A stretch of DNA of 64,000 nt, taken from Prevotella sp. Its GTDB lineage: Bacteria > Bacteroidota > Bacteroidia > Bacteroidales > Bacteroidaceae. Both the position numbers and the translations under genes were made by a program. Of this stretch, positions 45,296 to 53,368 are shown piece by piece. Position 1 is the stretch's first letter. Every line of letters begins with the position of its first letter. The stretch is from contig JAEEQB010000003.1 of the NCBI GenBank assembly GCA_016285075.1, positions 62,001 to 126,000 of the forward strand, in the 5' to 3' direction. The notes under the pieces were generated by a model. That model had not been told where the DNA came from and did not search any database. It saw only the letters and a list, made by a program, of their open reading frames with translations.

Positions 45296-46438
45296 ATGAA
45301 ACAGCTTTCTATTGTTTACGGCCTGATGGCCATGGTCGCGATGCTCACATCGTGCAACGAAGACCCCGAATACTTCACACTGCCGGTGCGTGCCGACGAG
45401 ATGCACATACGCTGCTCGGTCGATGAAATAGTACTGAACAAAGGAAAAGGCGGCGAGACTGCCGTCACCTTCTCGTGGGACAAGGCCACCAGCCCGCTGT
45501 CGGCAGGCGACGAGGTGACCTACAGTCTCTGCATCTATCCATCGGCCATGAAGGAACAGAAGTCGGCCTATATGGATGCAGGCACCCGGACGAGCTATGA
45601 GATGACGCACGACCAGCTGAACTCCATGGTGGCACGGTGGGCTCTGCCCGGACAGACGGTGAGACTGACGGCTCAGGTGGTGTGCCAAGTACATAACGAG
45701 ACACGCTACGTGCGGCCAGAGGTGTCGACGGTCGAGTTCACTGCCATTGGCTATGAGAAATATCCCGCCTGCCTCTACATGGTGATGACCGACGCCGCCA
45801 CGGGCGTCGTCACCACCCAGCGCATGGACCAGCGCCAGCTGGGCACCGGCATCTACGAGGCCTCGGTCAACCTGAAGCCCTGCTCCTATCACTTCGCCAC
45901 CAGCGAGGAGGCTTATCCACTCTATGCCATGGCCACCAGCGGCAACCAGGAGCAGATGGAGTACGTCAACGAGGGGGCATACACCGACTTCGACAACAGT
46001 GTCAACGGCCGGCGCACCATCATTGTCGACACGAATCCCGAGTACAACGACTGCCGTGTGCTCGACATCGTGGCACTGCCTTCGCCAGGGGTTATCTGGA
46101 TCTGCGGCAATGGCTGCTCGGTGGGATGGAACGCCAACAGCCCTGCCGGACACATGGACATGGTGGGAACGGCGCGTGAACCCTACTACTATGCCTGGAC
46201 GGGCGACTTCGTTGAAGGCGGTGAGCTGAAGATTGGCTTGGGTGGCAGCTGGGGCGACAATTTCTTCTTCGCTCCCGAGACGAATGCTGACCCGCTGACC
46301 GACCACCGCCTCTCCATGTACAGGCTGCAGGATGCAGGAGGCGACGTGAAGTGGGTGCCCACAGTGAGCGGACGTTACACCTTCACCCTCTGTCTGCTGG
46401 CATCCGACCTCCACACCACGTTTGAACCAGCAGAATAG
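45296..46438 (+). CDS. SusE-like surface glycan-binding lipoprotein
   Basis: 380 residues with lipoprotein signal ending AMLTSC (lipid Cys about residue 20). Residues about 40-160 look like the SusE N-terminal Ig-like domain (VTFSWDKATSPL, then the SYEMTHDQLNSM helix), followed by CBM-like modules with aromatic residues (YYYAWTGDFVEGGELKIG, in part). It sits 13 bases after SusD and likely helps bind the glycan on the cell surface. The ATG at 45296 is used; an in-frame TTG upstream lies inside SusD. Confidence 0.83.
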   Translation: MKQLSIVYGLMAMVAMLTSCNEDPEYFTLPVRADEMHIRCSVDEIVLNKGKGGETAVTFSWDKATSPLSAGDEVTYSLCIYPSAMKEQKSAYMDAGTRTSYEMTHDQLNSMVARWALPGQTVRLTAQVVCQVHNETRYVRPEVSTVEFTAIGYEKYPACLYMVMTDAATGVVTTQRMDQRQLGTGIYEASVNLKPCSYHFATSEEAYPLYAMATSGNQEQMEYVNEGAYTDFDNSVNGRRTIIVDTNPEYNDCRVLDIVALPSPGVIWICGNGCSVGWNANSPAGHMDMVGTAREPYYYAWTGDFVEGGELKIGLGGSWGDNFFFAPETNADPLTDHRLSMYRLQDAGGDVKWVPTVSGRYTFTLCLLASDLHTTFEPAE

Positions 46439-46458
46439 TGATGGAATCATGGGGACAG

Positions 46459-46554
46459 GGAATCACGGGGACAGGTTTTTGGATCTCTGGGGACAGGTTG
46501 TTTTTCCAAAAACAACCTGTCCCCAGAGATCCAAAAACCTGTCCCCGTGATTCC
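46459..46554. repeat. GGGGACAGG palindrome, 47-bp arms
   Basis: A perfect inverted repeat: 46459-46505 pairs with 46508-46554 with two unpaired central bases. Each arm contains GGGGACAGG twice. It lies between SusE-like and GH43 genes; a partial copy (GGAATCATGGGGACAGG) precedes it at 46443. Confidence 0.95.
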
Positions 46555-46647
46555 TAATGCGTTGTTTTAAATAATTCGTATAATTCGTAGTATTGAAATT
46601 ATCCGCGTCAATCCGTTTAATGCGTTGTACAGAAAAGTATTGGAAGT

Positions 46648-47907
46648 ATGAAAAAGAGTTTATTGTATATGATTTGTGGCGTTGGCCTGTTCGCCGCATC
46701 GGCGTGCGGGGCGAATGCTGCCGACGGTTACTACTCGAATCCGGTTATTGGCTACAGCCTGCCCGACCCGACGGTCATCAGGGCTGAGGACGGGTTCTTT
46801 TATGTCTATGCCACCGAGGATACGCACAATGTGCCTATCTACCGCTCGCGTAACCTTGTGGACTGGGTCTATGCCGGCACGGCGTTCAACGACAGGACGC
46901 GTCCCATGGACTTTGTGCCCAATGGCAGCATCTGGGCTCCCGACATCAACCTTGTCAACGGTCGATACGTGCTCTACTACTCGAAGTCGGAGTGGGGAAA
47001 GACCTGGGAGTGCGGCATCGGCGTGGCAGTGAGCGACCGCCCCAACGGCGGTTTCCACGATGCCCACAAGCTGTTTGTGTCGTCCGAGGTGAACATCGAG
47101 AACTGCATTGACCCGTTCTTCATCGAGGACGAGGGACGTAACTACCTGTTTTGGGGCTCGTTCCACGACATCTACGGCGTGGAGCTCAGTGCCGACGGGC
47201 TGTCCATACGCGAAGGCAGCGTTCCCCGGCGCATTGCCGGAGGCATGATAGAAGCCACGATGATAGTGAGGCACAACGGTTTCTACTACCTCATCGGGTC
47301 GGCAGGAACCTGTTGCGAGGGAGCACGCAGCACCTACCGGCTGGTGGTGGCGCGCTCAAGGAGCCTCTTCGGGCCCTATGTCGACCGCAATGGTCGCACT
47401 GCCCTTGACAATCATTTCTCGCCCCTGCTCGGCAAGAGCGCACGGGTGTACGGACCGGGGCACTGCTCGGAGTTTGTCACCGACGATGCCGGGCAGACGT
47501 GGGTGATGTACCATGGTTTCCAGGCCGACAATGTCGATGCCGGGCGGGTGGTCTTTCTCGACCGAGTGGTGTGGGGTGACGACGGATGGCCCTCCATCAG
47601 CGGCTCGCAGCCCTCTGTCCAGTCCGAGGCACCGCTGTTCGGCACCTCAGCAGGCATTGACGAGACTGGCGACGACAGCGGTTTCCTGTTCATGCCGACA
47701 GAACACCCCGACATGCTGCGCGTGGAGGCCTGCCACGACTTGCCGTTCTCTTGGCAGTTGGTCAGCATGAGTGGCGTCACCATGGCCAGGGGAAAGTCCT
47801 CACGTACCGCCATCATCGGCACGGGCATGGTGGCCTCTGGACATCCTTATCTGGTGAGGCTTAGCTACAGGGACGGAACAAAGGTGGGGAAGCTGCTGAA
47901 GCCCTGA
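46648..47907 (+). CDS. GH43 glycoside hydrolase
   Basis: 419 residues with a signal peptide (LLYMICGVGLFAASACGANA). The five-bladed propeller has the GH43 triad: base Asp in SLPDPTVIRAEDG (Asp 40), pKa modulator in WAPDINLVNGR (Asp 99) and acid Glu in GGMIEATMIVRHNGFYYL (Glu 202). GH43 members act as arabinofuranosidases, endo-arabinanases or xylosidases. The C-terminal region after residue 320 is a short beta domain. It is the last gene of the plus PUL arm and may be expressed less because of the long hairpin upstream. Confidence 0.91.
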   Translation: MKKSLLYMICGVGLFAASACGANAADGYYSNPVIGYSLPDPTVIRAEDGFFYVYATEDTHNVPIYRSRNLVDWVYAGTAFNDRTRPMDFVPNGSIWAPDINLVNGRYVLYYSKSEWGKTWECGIGVAVSDRPNGGFHDAHKLFVSSEVNIENCIDPFFIEDEGRNYLFWGSFHDIYGVELSADGLSIREGSVPRRIAGGMIEATMIVRHNGFYYLIGSAGTCCEGARSTYRLVVARSRSLFGPYVDRNGRTALDNHFSPLLGKSARVYGPGHCSEFVTDDAGQTWVMYHGFQADNVDAGRVVFLDRVVWGDDGWPSISGSQPSVQSEAPLFGTSAGIDETGDDSGFLFMPTEHPDMLRVEACHDLPFSWQLVSMSGVTMARGKSSRTAIIGTGMVASGHPYLVRLSYRDGTKVGKLLKP

Positions 47908-48035
47908 GGAATCATGGGGACAGGTTTTTGGATCTCTGGAATCATGGGGACAGGTTTTTGGATCTCTCGGGGACAGGTTGTTTCTTGAAAAACAACCTGT
48001 CCCCGAGAGATCCAAAAACCTGTCCCCATGATTCC
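47908..48035. repeat. GGGGACAGG palindrome, double copy
   Basis: Directly after the GH43 stop, a direct copy (47908-47937) is followed by an inverted repeat with arms of about 46 bases (47938-47983 with 47990-48035) and two GGGGACAGG cores per arm. Confidence 0.93.
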
Positions 48036-48062
48036 CTGTCTCCAGTGATTCCAATGGAAAAA

Positions 48063-48090
48063 AATCCCACCCCAATGTCGGGGTGGGATT
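48063..48090 (-). terminator. Rho-independent terminator for the M56 gene
   Basis: AATCCCACCCC pairs with GGGGTGGGATT across six bases; on the minus strand a T-run follows, 16 bases past the M56 stop. Confidence 0.85.
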
Positions 48091-48105
48091 CTCTTTATGT
48101 CGTGT

Positions 48106-49791
48106 TCAGTTGGAAGTAGACTGGGTGACGGGCTTGGTCGGCTCAGCCTGTTGGTTTTGGGTTGACGGGCTTGGACTGCTCAGGCGGAAGGTGATGGGGA
48201 TGGTGTATTTCACTCGTACCGGCTCGCCGTTCTGCCTGCCAGACTTCCACTTGGGCATGAGGCTGATCACCCGCAGAGCCTCGGCATCGAGTTCCTCGCT
48301 GACACTTTTCAGCACCTTGGCACCACTGATCGAACCGTCTTTTTCGACTATGAACGATGCGATGACACGTCCCTGCGTGCCAGCTTTCTCGGCTGCCTCA
48401 GGATAGAGGACATTCGTGGACAGGAACCTCATCATCTCTGCCATGCCGCCAGGATACTCGGGCATTTGTTCCACTACGTCGAACACCTTAGGGCTGGACT
48501 CATCCTGTTGCGGATTCTTATCTGTCGCCGCAAAAGAGGCTATCGCCTTGCCGCCGCCATTGTTGACATATTGCTTGGTGTTGATGAAGATGATGCCGCC
48601 GGAGGTGTCGGCATTGAAATGCTTGGCGAATTGCTTCTTTGTTTCCTCGTTTTTCACAACACTCATGTTGTCAATGTCCTTCGGTTCGAGTGCCTTCATC
48701 TGTTCGGCAGTCGATACTTTGCCATCAATGACAATCAGCGGTTCCTTTTCGTTATCGTTAAGACGAGAGGCAACGCCGGCTATGGAATTGTCAGAGGCTT
48801 CGATGTTCTTGTCGGCAGCCTTATCGGCCTTCACCACAATAGTCTGGCTTCCCACTTTCACCTGACCGTCCTTGCGGCCTTTCTTCACCACTTTCTTCTG
48901 TGGCTTTTCAGGATTGTTGTATACGTAGTCGGTGACGGTTTCGGCGTTGAGTGCCAGTGCGGTGCCGACTATGGGCACGAGGGCGAGCAGCTTGAGCAGG
49001 CCCGTGCGGTTGGATTTTTGATGTAGCATCATGTTGATTCGGTTTTTGAGGGTACTGTGGCTGATGCCGTTGGCAATGGAGTACCCGCCAATGCTCGCGG
49101 CTTTCGAAATGAGCAGATATTGATATTGACGCGCATTGATGCCCAAAGAGAGTACCGCCGCGTCAGCCTCGTATTCATGGATGGTGCGCAGATCCTGGCG
49201 CAGCATCCACATAGCGGGGTTGAACCATTGCAGGGCGGTGAGAACGTCAACGAGGACCACGTCCCAGGAGTGTTTGAGGCGTATGTGTCCCCGTTCATGA
49301 GCGAGGATGGCAGCGTCTTGTTGCTGGTAGTCGCTGCGGTTCATCACTATGTAGTGCATCCAGCTGAAAGGCGGCAGTGCTGCGTTACCGGTCACGCAGA
49401 TAATAGTGCCGTCGGGCTGCGGATGCTTCTCGCTTCGCTGAATCAGTAAGAGTACACGGAATATAGAAAAAATAGTGTGGCTTAGGCTGATGGCTACGCC
49501 TGCGAAGAACAGGACGCTCACCAAGGTCTGCCAGAGCGGTTTGTCTGGCTCTGCAACGGCTTGCAGCCCGTCAAAGGCTATGGAGCCTGTCTTCGGGCTG
49601 GCTGCCAGCACCACCGTCTGGTGCAGAGTGATGACACACAGCGGCAGCACAAACGAGGCCACAGCCGTCAACAGCAGTACCACGCGGTTCACGCGGTGGA
49701 ATGTCTCCTGGCTCAGCAGCAGGCGGTAGAACATGTAGAACACCGCTATGAGCACTGCAACCTTCAAGTCGTATATCAGAAACTCCGTCAT
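48106..49791 (-). CDS. BlaR1-like M56 peptidase with TonB-receptor plug-like and TonB domains
   Basis: 561 residues. The N-terminal 300 residues contain four or so TM helices and the M56 zinc motif HERGH (165-169), as in BlaR1/MecR1. The outer part is not a penicillin-binding domain. Instead it has a plug-like module (PLIVIDGKVSTAEQMKALEP, then DIDNMSVVKNEE and GIIFINTKQY) like SusC plugs, then a TonB C-terminal domain (VLYPEAAEKAGTQGRVIASF in part, then VKYTIPITFRL). It probably senses an envelope signal and cleaves or relays to the BlaI repressor encoded just upstream. Confidence 0.87.
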   Translation of the reverse strand: MTEFLIYDLKVAVLIAVFYMFYRLLLSQETFHRVNRVVLLLTAVASFVLPLCVITLHQTVVLAASPKTGSIAFDGLQAVAEPDKPLWQTLVSVLFFAGVAISLSHTIFSIFRVLLLIQRSEKHPQPDGTIICVTGNAALPPFSWMHYIVMNRSDYQQQDAAILAHERGHIRLKHSWDVVLVDVLTALQWFNPAMWMLRQDLRTIHEYEADAAVLSLGINARQYQYLLISKAASIGGYSIANGISHSTLKNRINMMLHQKSNRTGLLKLLALVPIVGTALALNAETVTDYVYNNPEKPQKKVVKKGRKDGQVKVGSQTIVVKADKAADKNIEASDNSIAGVASRLNDNEKEPLIVIDGKVSTAEQMKALEPKDIDNMSVVKNEETKKQFAKHFNADTSGGIIFINTKQYVNNGGGKAIASFAATDKNPQQDESSPKVFDVVEQMPEYPGGMAEMMRFLSTNVLYPEAAEKAGTQGRVIASFIVEKDGSISGAKVLKSVSEELDAEALRVISLMPKWKSGRQNGEPVRVKYTIPITFRLSSPSPSTQNQQAEPTKPVTQSTSN

Positions 49792-49817
49792 ACTCTTTTG
49801 GGCTTTTTATTTTCCGT

Positions 49818-50180
49818 TCAGTCTGTTGTCGATTCTATCTTTTCTATCAGTTCTTTCAGCTCTTCCACAGAAATCTTCTCCTCCTTGACGAAAGACGAGA
49901 CAGCACTTAGGTAGGAGTCGTTGAAGTAGTCCTTGATAATGCCTGTCAGGCTGGAACGCCCATATTCGGTCTCGGAAACCAGCGGGAAGTACTGATAGGA
50001 CGTGCCAAACTGCTTGTGATCCAGAAATCCCTTCTTCTCCAGAATACGCACCAAGGTGGACAGGGTGTTGAAGTGGGGACGCGGTTCGTCATAATACTCC
50101 TGCAACTCGCGCACGAACATGGGGCCGTGCTGCCAGTAGAGATCCATGATTACTTTTTCCTTTGTGGTCAGTCGTTTCAT
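49818..50180 (-). CDS. BlaI/MecI-type transcriptional repressor
   Basis: 120 residues with the winged-helix start RLTTKEKVIMDLYWQHGP, the recognition region HFNTLSTLVRILEKKGFLDH and a C-terminal dimer helix SVEELKELIEKIES. BlaI proteins bind dyad operators until cleaved after M56 signalling. It lies 26 bases upstream of the M56 gene. An AACTAA/TTAGTT operator array is in its own promoter, so the operon is autoregulated. A role in beta-lactam response is possible, but no beta-lactamase is nearby. Confidence 0.93.
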   Translation of the reverse strand: MKRLTTKEKVIMDLYWQHGPMFVRELQEYYDEPRPHFNTLSTLVRILEKKGFLDHKQFGTSYQYFPLVSETEYGRSSLTGIIKDYFNDSYLSAVSSFVKEEKISVEELKELIEKIESTTD

Positions 50181-50243
50181 TGTTCAAAAACGTTTTAGTT
50201 CTTATCATCATCAAGCGTCGAATATCAATATCTGCTGCAAAGT

Positions 50244-50283
50244 AACTAAAAATATTAGTTTCTAGCAACTAAATCGCTTAGTT
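50244..50283. promoter_or_regulatory. BlaI-type operator array
   Basis: TTAGTT-tctagc-AACTAA is a perfect 18-bp dyad (50255-50272). More half-sites are AACTAA (50244-50249) and TTAGTT (50278-50283). They overlap a TTACTTTG promoter-like element on the minus strand. Confidence 0.72.
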
Positions 50284-50336
50284 TTTAATGATTATTAAGT
50301 AGTCAGTGCCTTTTTTCTTAGTTCTTCACACAGGTT

Positions 50337-52361
50337 TCAGAGAGCTTCGATATATTCGTAGAGTTTTTTATAGAACGGGTGCCGGGTCATGGTCTTGGCA
50401 TCGCCCAGTATGATGAGTTTCATGCGGGCACGGGTCATGGCGACGTTCATGCGTCGGAGGTCGCGAAGAAAGCCTATCTGTCCTTCGTCGTTCGACCGGA
50501 CCAGGGAAATGAGTATCACGTCGCGCTCCTGCCCCTGGAAGCCGTCCACGGTGTTCACGCTGATGAGGCTGCGGAAGGGCTTGAAGTACTCTTTCTTCTT
50601 CAGCTGCGAACGTAGGTATTGCACTTGGGCGCGGTAGGGCGAGATGATGCCCACGTCGATGCGCTCGTCCAAGATGCGCTGCTTGCCTATCTTCTCGAAG
50701 TAGTGCTGCAGAGCCATCAGCGTCAGCTCGGCCTCCGCGCGGTTGATGCGCCCGAACGACTCTCCCACGAATTCCTCCTGGAATAGTTTAGAGTTTTGAG
50801 TGTAGAGTTTAGAGTTGGCTGCCGCCATACCTTCACCTGCAGGGACGGCGGTAGCAACCTCTACACTCTCAGTTCCACACTCTGCATTAAATTGTGAAGT
50901 ATCTATCCACGTCATGGGCACGTCCAGGTCGAGGATGCTGCGGAACTTCACCTCCGGCGCGCTCTCCACCTGATTGCCGTAGAACCAGTCGCTGCTGAAG
51001 CGCATGATCTCCTCGTTCATGCGATATTGCATCTTGAGCAACGTCACCACCTCGGGACGGTTCTCTACGATACGCTCCATCAGCGTCATTCCCAGACCCG
51101 CCTTCAGGGCGGCTATGCTTTTCACCGTGGGCGGCAACTGACAGTGGTCGCCCGCAAAGATCACACGCGAGCAGCGGCGTATGGGAATCCAGCAGGCTGC
51201 CTCCAAGGCCTGTGCCGCCTCGTCGATGAACAGCGTGGCGAACTTCTGACCGTCCAACAAGCGGTTGGCTGAACCCACCAGCGTGCAGGCTATGACACGT
51301 GCCTCGCCAAAGAGCTGGGCGTTGATGCGTATCTCCAATTCGTTGGCACGGTCTTTCAGCCGTTCCATCTTCTGGTGGTACTTCTCGTCACCGCGCTTGC
51401 GATGGGCACGCAACTCACGGATGGCCTTGCGGATGGCCCAGAGCAGCTCGTAGTCGGGATGGGCCTCGAAGCGTCGCTCGTAGGTGAACGACAGCATCTT
51501 GTCGTTCACACGTGTGGGGTTGCCTATACGTAGTACATTGATACCCCGGTCGACGAGCTTTTCCGATATCCAGTCCACCGCCATGTTGCTCTGTGCACAG
51601 ACCAGCACCTGGTTCTCGCGCCGCAGCGTCTCGTAGATGGCCTCGACCAGCGTGGTGGTCTTGCCAGTGCCAGGAGGGCCGTGTACGATGGCTACATCCT
51701 TGGCGCGGAGCACCTGGTTCACGGCTTCCTCCTGGGTAGGGTTGAGATAGGGGAAGTGCAGCGGGGCAAACGAGAAGGTCTCCACCTTCATGCCGCCGCC
51801 CTGTTTTGCGTGAGAATAGAAGAGGTCGCGCAGATAGCCCAGCCGCCCTTTGGCGCGCATCACACGGTCCAAAGCCTGGAACATGGTACGGTAGCTGGTC
51901 TCGTCGAAGAACAGCTGTACGCCCACCTGCCCTGAACCCTGAATGTCAATGAGCTGGGCAGAGTCGGGCAGGCTCACCACCATGCGGTCGCCGTCGACGT
52001 AGCTTACTGTGGCGGTGAAAGGGAAATATCGCAGCTTGGATGGTTGTCGGGTGCTGCCGGTGGGGGCGGTGACGTCGGACTGGATGGTGAAGAACGCCAC
52101 AGGACGACCAGGCTCGAAATTGTGTTCCACCTCCTCGTCGCATGTGCGGAACACCTCCACTACCAGTTGGTTCAGCGAATTGTAATAGTTCCTGCCTATC
52201 GTCACAGGCCACCACGCATCGCCACGCTTCATCTTCCGCAGTAGGCCCGTGTCCTCGGTCTGCTTGCGGAAGGACTCTTTCTCGGTTTCATACTCCAACT
52301 GGAGCAGGAGACGTTGCTGCTGTAGTGCCAAAACAGGCGTTGTAGTTTGTTCAGACTTCAT
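50337..52361 (-). CDS. SF1 (UPF1/IGHMBP2-like) helicase
   Basis: 674 residues. An N-terminal OB-like region (PGRPVAFFTIQSD) precedes the AAA-type core with Walker A GPPGTGKTTT (near residue 230), LFIDEAAQALEAACW (motif II), AGDHCQLPP (III), MQYRMNEEIM (IV), VDGFQGQERDVI (V) and NVAMTRARMKL (VI). This is the UPF1-like RNA/DNA helicase type. Between motifs IV and V lies a repeat insert (about residues 490-530, NSKLYTQNSKLF) that homologues are unlikely to have. ATG 52361 lies just after the promoter. Confidence 0.92.
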   Translation of the reverse strand: MKSEQTTTPVLALQQQRLLLQLEYETEKESFRKQTEDTGLLRKMKRGDAWWPVTIGRNYYNSLNQLVVEVFRTCDEEVEHNFEPGRPVAFFTIQSDVTAPTGSTRQPSKLRYFPFTATVSYVDGDRMVVSLPDSAQLIDIQGSGQVGVQLFFDETSYRTMFQALDRVMRAKGRLGYLRDLFYSHAKQGGGMKVETFSFAPLHFPYLNPTQEEAVNQVLRAKDVAIVHGPPGTGKTTTLVEAIYETLRRENQVLVCAQSNMAVDWISEKLVDRGINVLRIGNPTRVNDKMLSFTYERRFEAHPDYELLWAIRKAIRELRAHRKRGDEKYHQKMERLKDRANELEIRINAQLFGEARVIACTLVGSANRLLDGQKFATLFIDEAAQALEAACWIPIRRCSRVIFAGDHCQLPPTVKSIAALKAGLGMTLMERIVENRPEVVTLLKMQYRMNEEIMRFSSDWFYGNQVESAPEVKFRSILDLDVPMTWIDTSQFNAECGTESVEVATAVPAGEGMAAANSKLYTQNSKLFQEEFVGESFGRINRAEAELTLMALQHYFEKIGKQRILDERIDVGIISPYRAQVQYLRSQLKKKEYFKPFRSLISVNTVDGFQGQERDVILISLVRSNDEGQIGFLRDLRRMNVAMTRARMKLIILGDAKTMTRHPFYKKLYEYIEAL
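50781..50900. repeat. AACTCTAAAC-type repeat inserted in helicase gene
   Basis: TAGAGTTT units at 50787-50816 and ACACTCT units at 50859-50895 form a low-complexity, partly inverted block of about 120 bases in the coding sequence. Confidence 0.7.
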
Positions 52362-52370
52362 TGATGTGTG

Positions 52371-52378
52371 CAAAGTTA
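52371..52378 (-). promoter_or_regulatory. Promoter -7 element for the helicase
   Basis: TAACTTTG on the minus strand, nine bases before ATG 52361, giving almost no leader. Confidence 0.6.
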
Positions 52379-52400
52379 CGAAATAAATATGGAATAACGG

Positions 52401-52430
52401 TTGCGAATTATTAATTATTTCGTAACTTTG
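52401..52430 (+). promoter_or_regulatory. Promoter of pyridoxamine kinase
   Basis: TTG at 52401-52403 and TAACTTTG at 52423-52430 with the standard 19-base spacing. Confidence 0.75.
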
Positions 52431-52438
52431 CAGCCAGA

Positions 52439-53251
52439 ATGAAACAAATATTACTCATTAACGACGTTGTGGGCTACGGCAAAGTAGGTATGGGCGCCAT
52501 GTTGCCCATACTGAGCTATCTGGGTATTCCCACGTACAGCCTGCCTACTGCCTTGGTGTCGAACACGCTCGACTACGGCAAGTTCAATATTCAGGACACT
52601 ACGGACTATATCCGTGGAACGCTGCCGGTATGGAAAGAACTGGGGTTCAGCTTCGATGCCATCTGCACGGGGCTGATGTTCAGCGACGAGCAGGCCCGGC
52701 TGGTGGCAGGATATTGCCAGGAGCAGGGCAAGCGCGGTACCACTGTGTTTGTTGATCCAATCATGGGTGATGGCGGACGGCTCTACAACGGTGTGACGCA
52801 GAAGCAGGTCAAGCTGATGCGCGAAATGGTGAGCGTGGCACACTTGACATTTCCCAACTATACGGAAGCCTGCTATCTTACCGACACCCCCTTCCAGCAG
52901 GATGGTATCACTTGGCAAGAGGCCCGCGAGCTGTTGGCACGGTTGCGCGACATTGGCTGCCGCTCGGCTGTCATCACCAGTTGCAAGATTGACGGTGTAC
53001 CCGCCGTCTGTGGTTACAACCACTTCACGGGTGAATACTTCCAGCTGGAATACGAAGAGATACCTGGGTTGTTCCACGGAACGGGAGATATCTTTTCGGC
53101 TGTGCTCATTGGTCACCTGCTCAACGGTGAGCCCCTGAAGCAGAGCACCCGCAAGGCCATGGACACCGTGTTCCGCATGATCGACCGCAACCGCGACCTC
53201 GATGACAAGAATCGAGGCATTCCCATTGAGAAATGCCTCGACCTCTTGTAA
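52439..53251 (+). CDS. Pyridoxamine kinase (PfkB/PdxK family)
   Basis: 270 residues of ribokinase-like fold that phosphorylate pyridoxal or pyridoxamine. Features are ILLINDVVGYGKVGMGAMLP at the N-terminus (typical of the PdxY-like bacterial group), VFVDPIMGDGG, LTFPNYTEACYLT and the catalytic GTGDIFSAVLIGHLL region. It feeds PLP to enzymes such as the aminotransferase nearby. The start follows the promoter by nine bases. Confidence 0.9.
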   Translation: MKQILLINDVVGYGKVGMGAMLPILSYLGIPTYSLPTALVSNTLDYGKFNIQDTTDYIRGTLPVWKELGFSFDAICTGLMFSDEQARLVAGYCQEQGKRGTTVFVDPIMGDGGRLYNGVTQKQVKLMREMVSVAHLTFPNYTEACYLTDTPFQQDGITWQEARELLARLRDIGCRSAVITSCKIDGVPAVCGYNHFTGEYFQLEYEEIPGLFHGTGDIFSAVLIGHLLNGEPLKQSTRKAMDTVFRMIDRNRDLDDKNRGIPIEKCLDLL

Positions 53252-53252
53252 T

Positions 53253-53368
53253 ATTGGGTGTTGGGTGTTAGGTGTTGGCTGATAGTCATTCCACCAACAC
53301 CTATCACCTAACACCTATCACCTAACACCCATCGCCTAACACCTATCACCTATCACCTAACACCCATC
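53253..53368. repeat. Low-complexity CACCTAACAC repeats
   Basis: TTGGGTGTTGGGTGTTAGGTGTT on one side and many CACCTAACACCTAT units on the other form an imperfect foldback between the kinase and OPT genes, running into the OPT 3' end. The first motif is cited as two blocks: TTGGGTG and TTAGGTG. Confidence 0.85.

Noticed and set aside
48106..50180. Beta-lactam resistance operon
   Set aside because: M56 protein lacks a penicillin-binding sensor domain and no beta-lactamase or PBP gene lies nearby.
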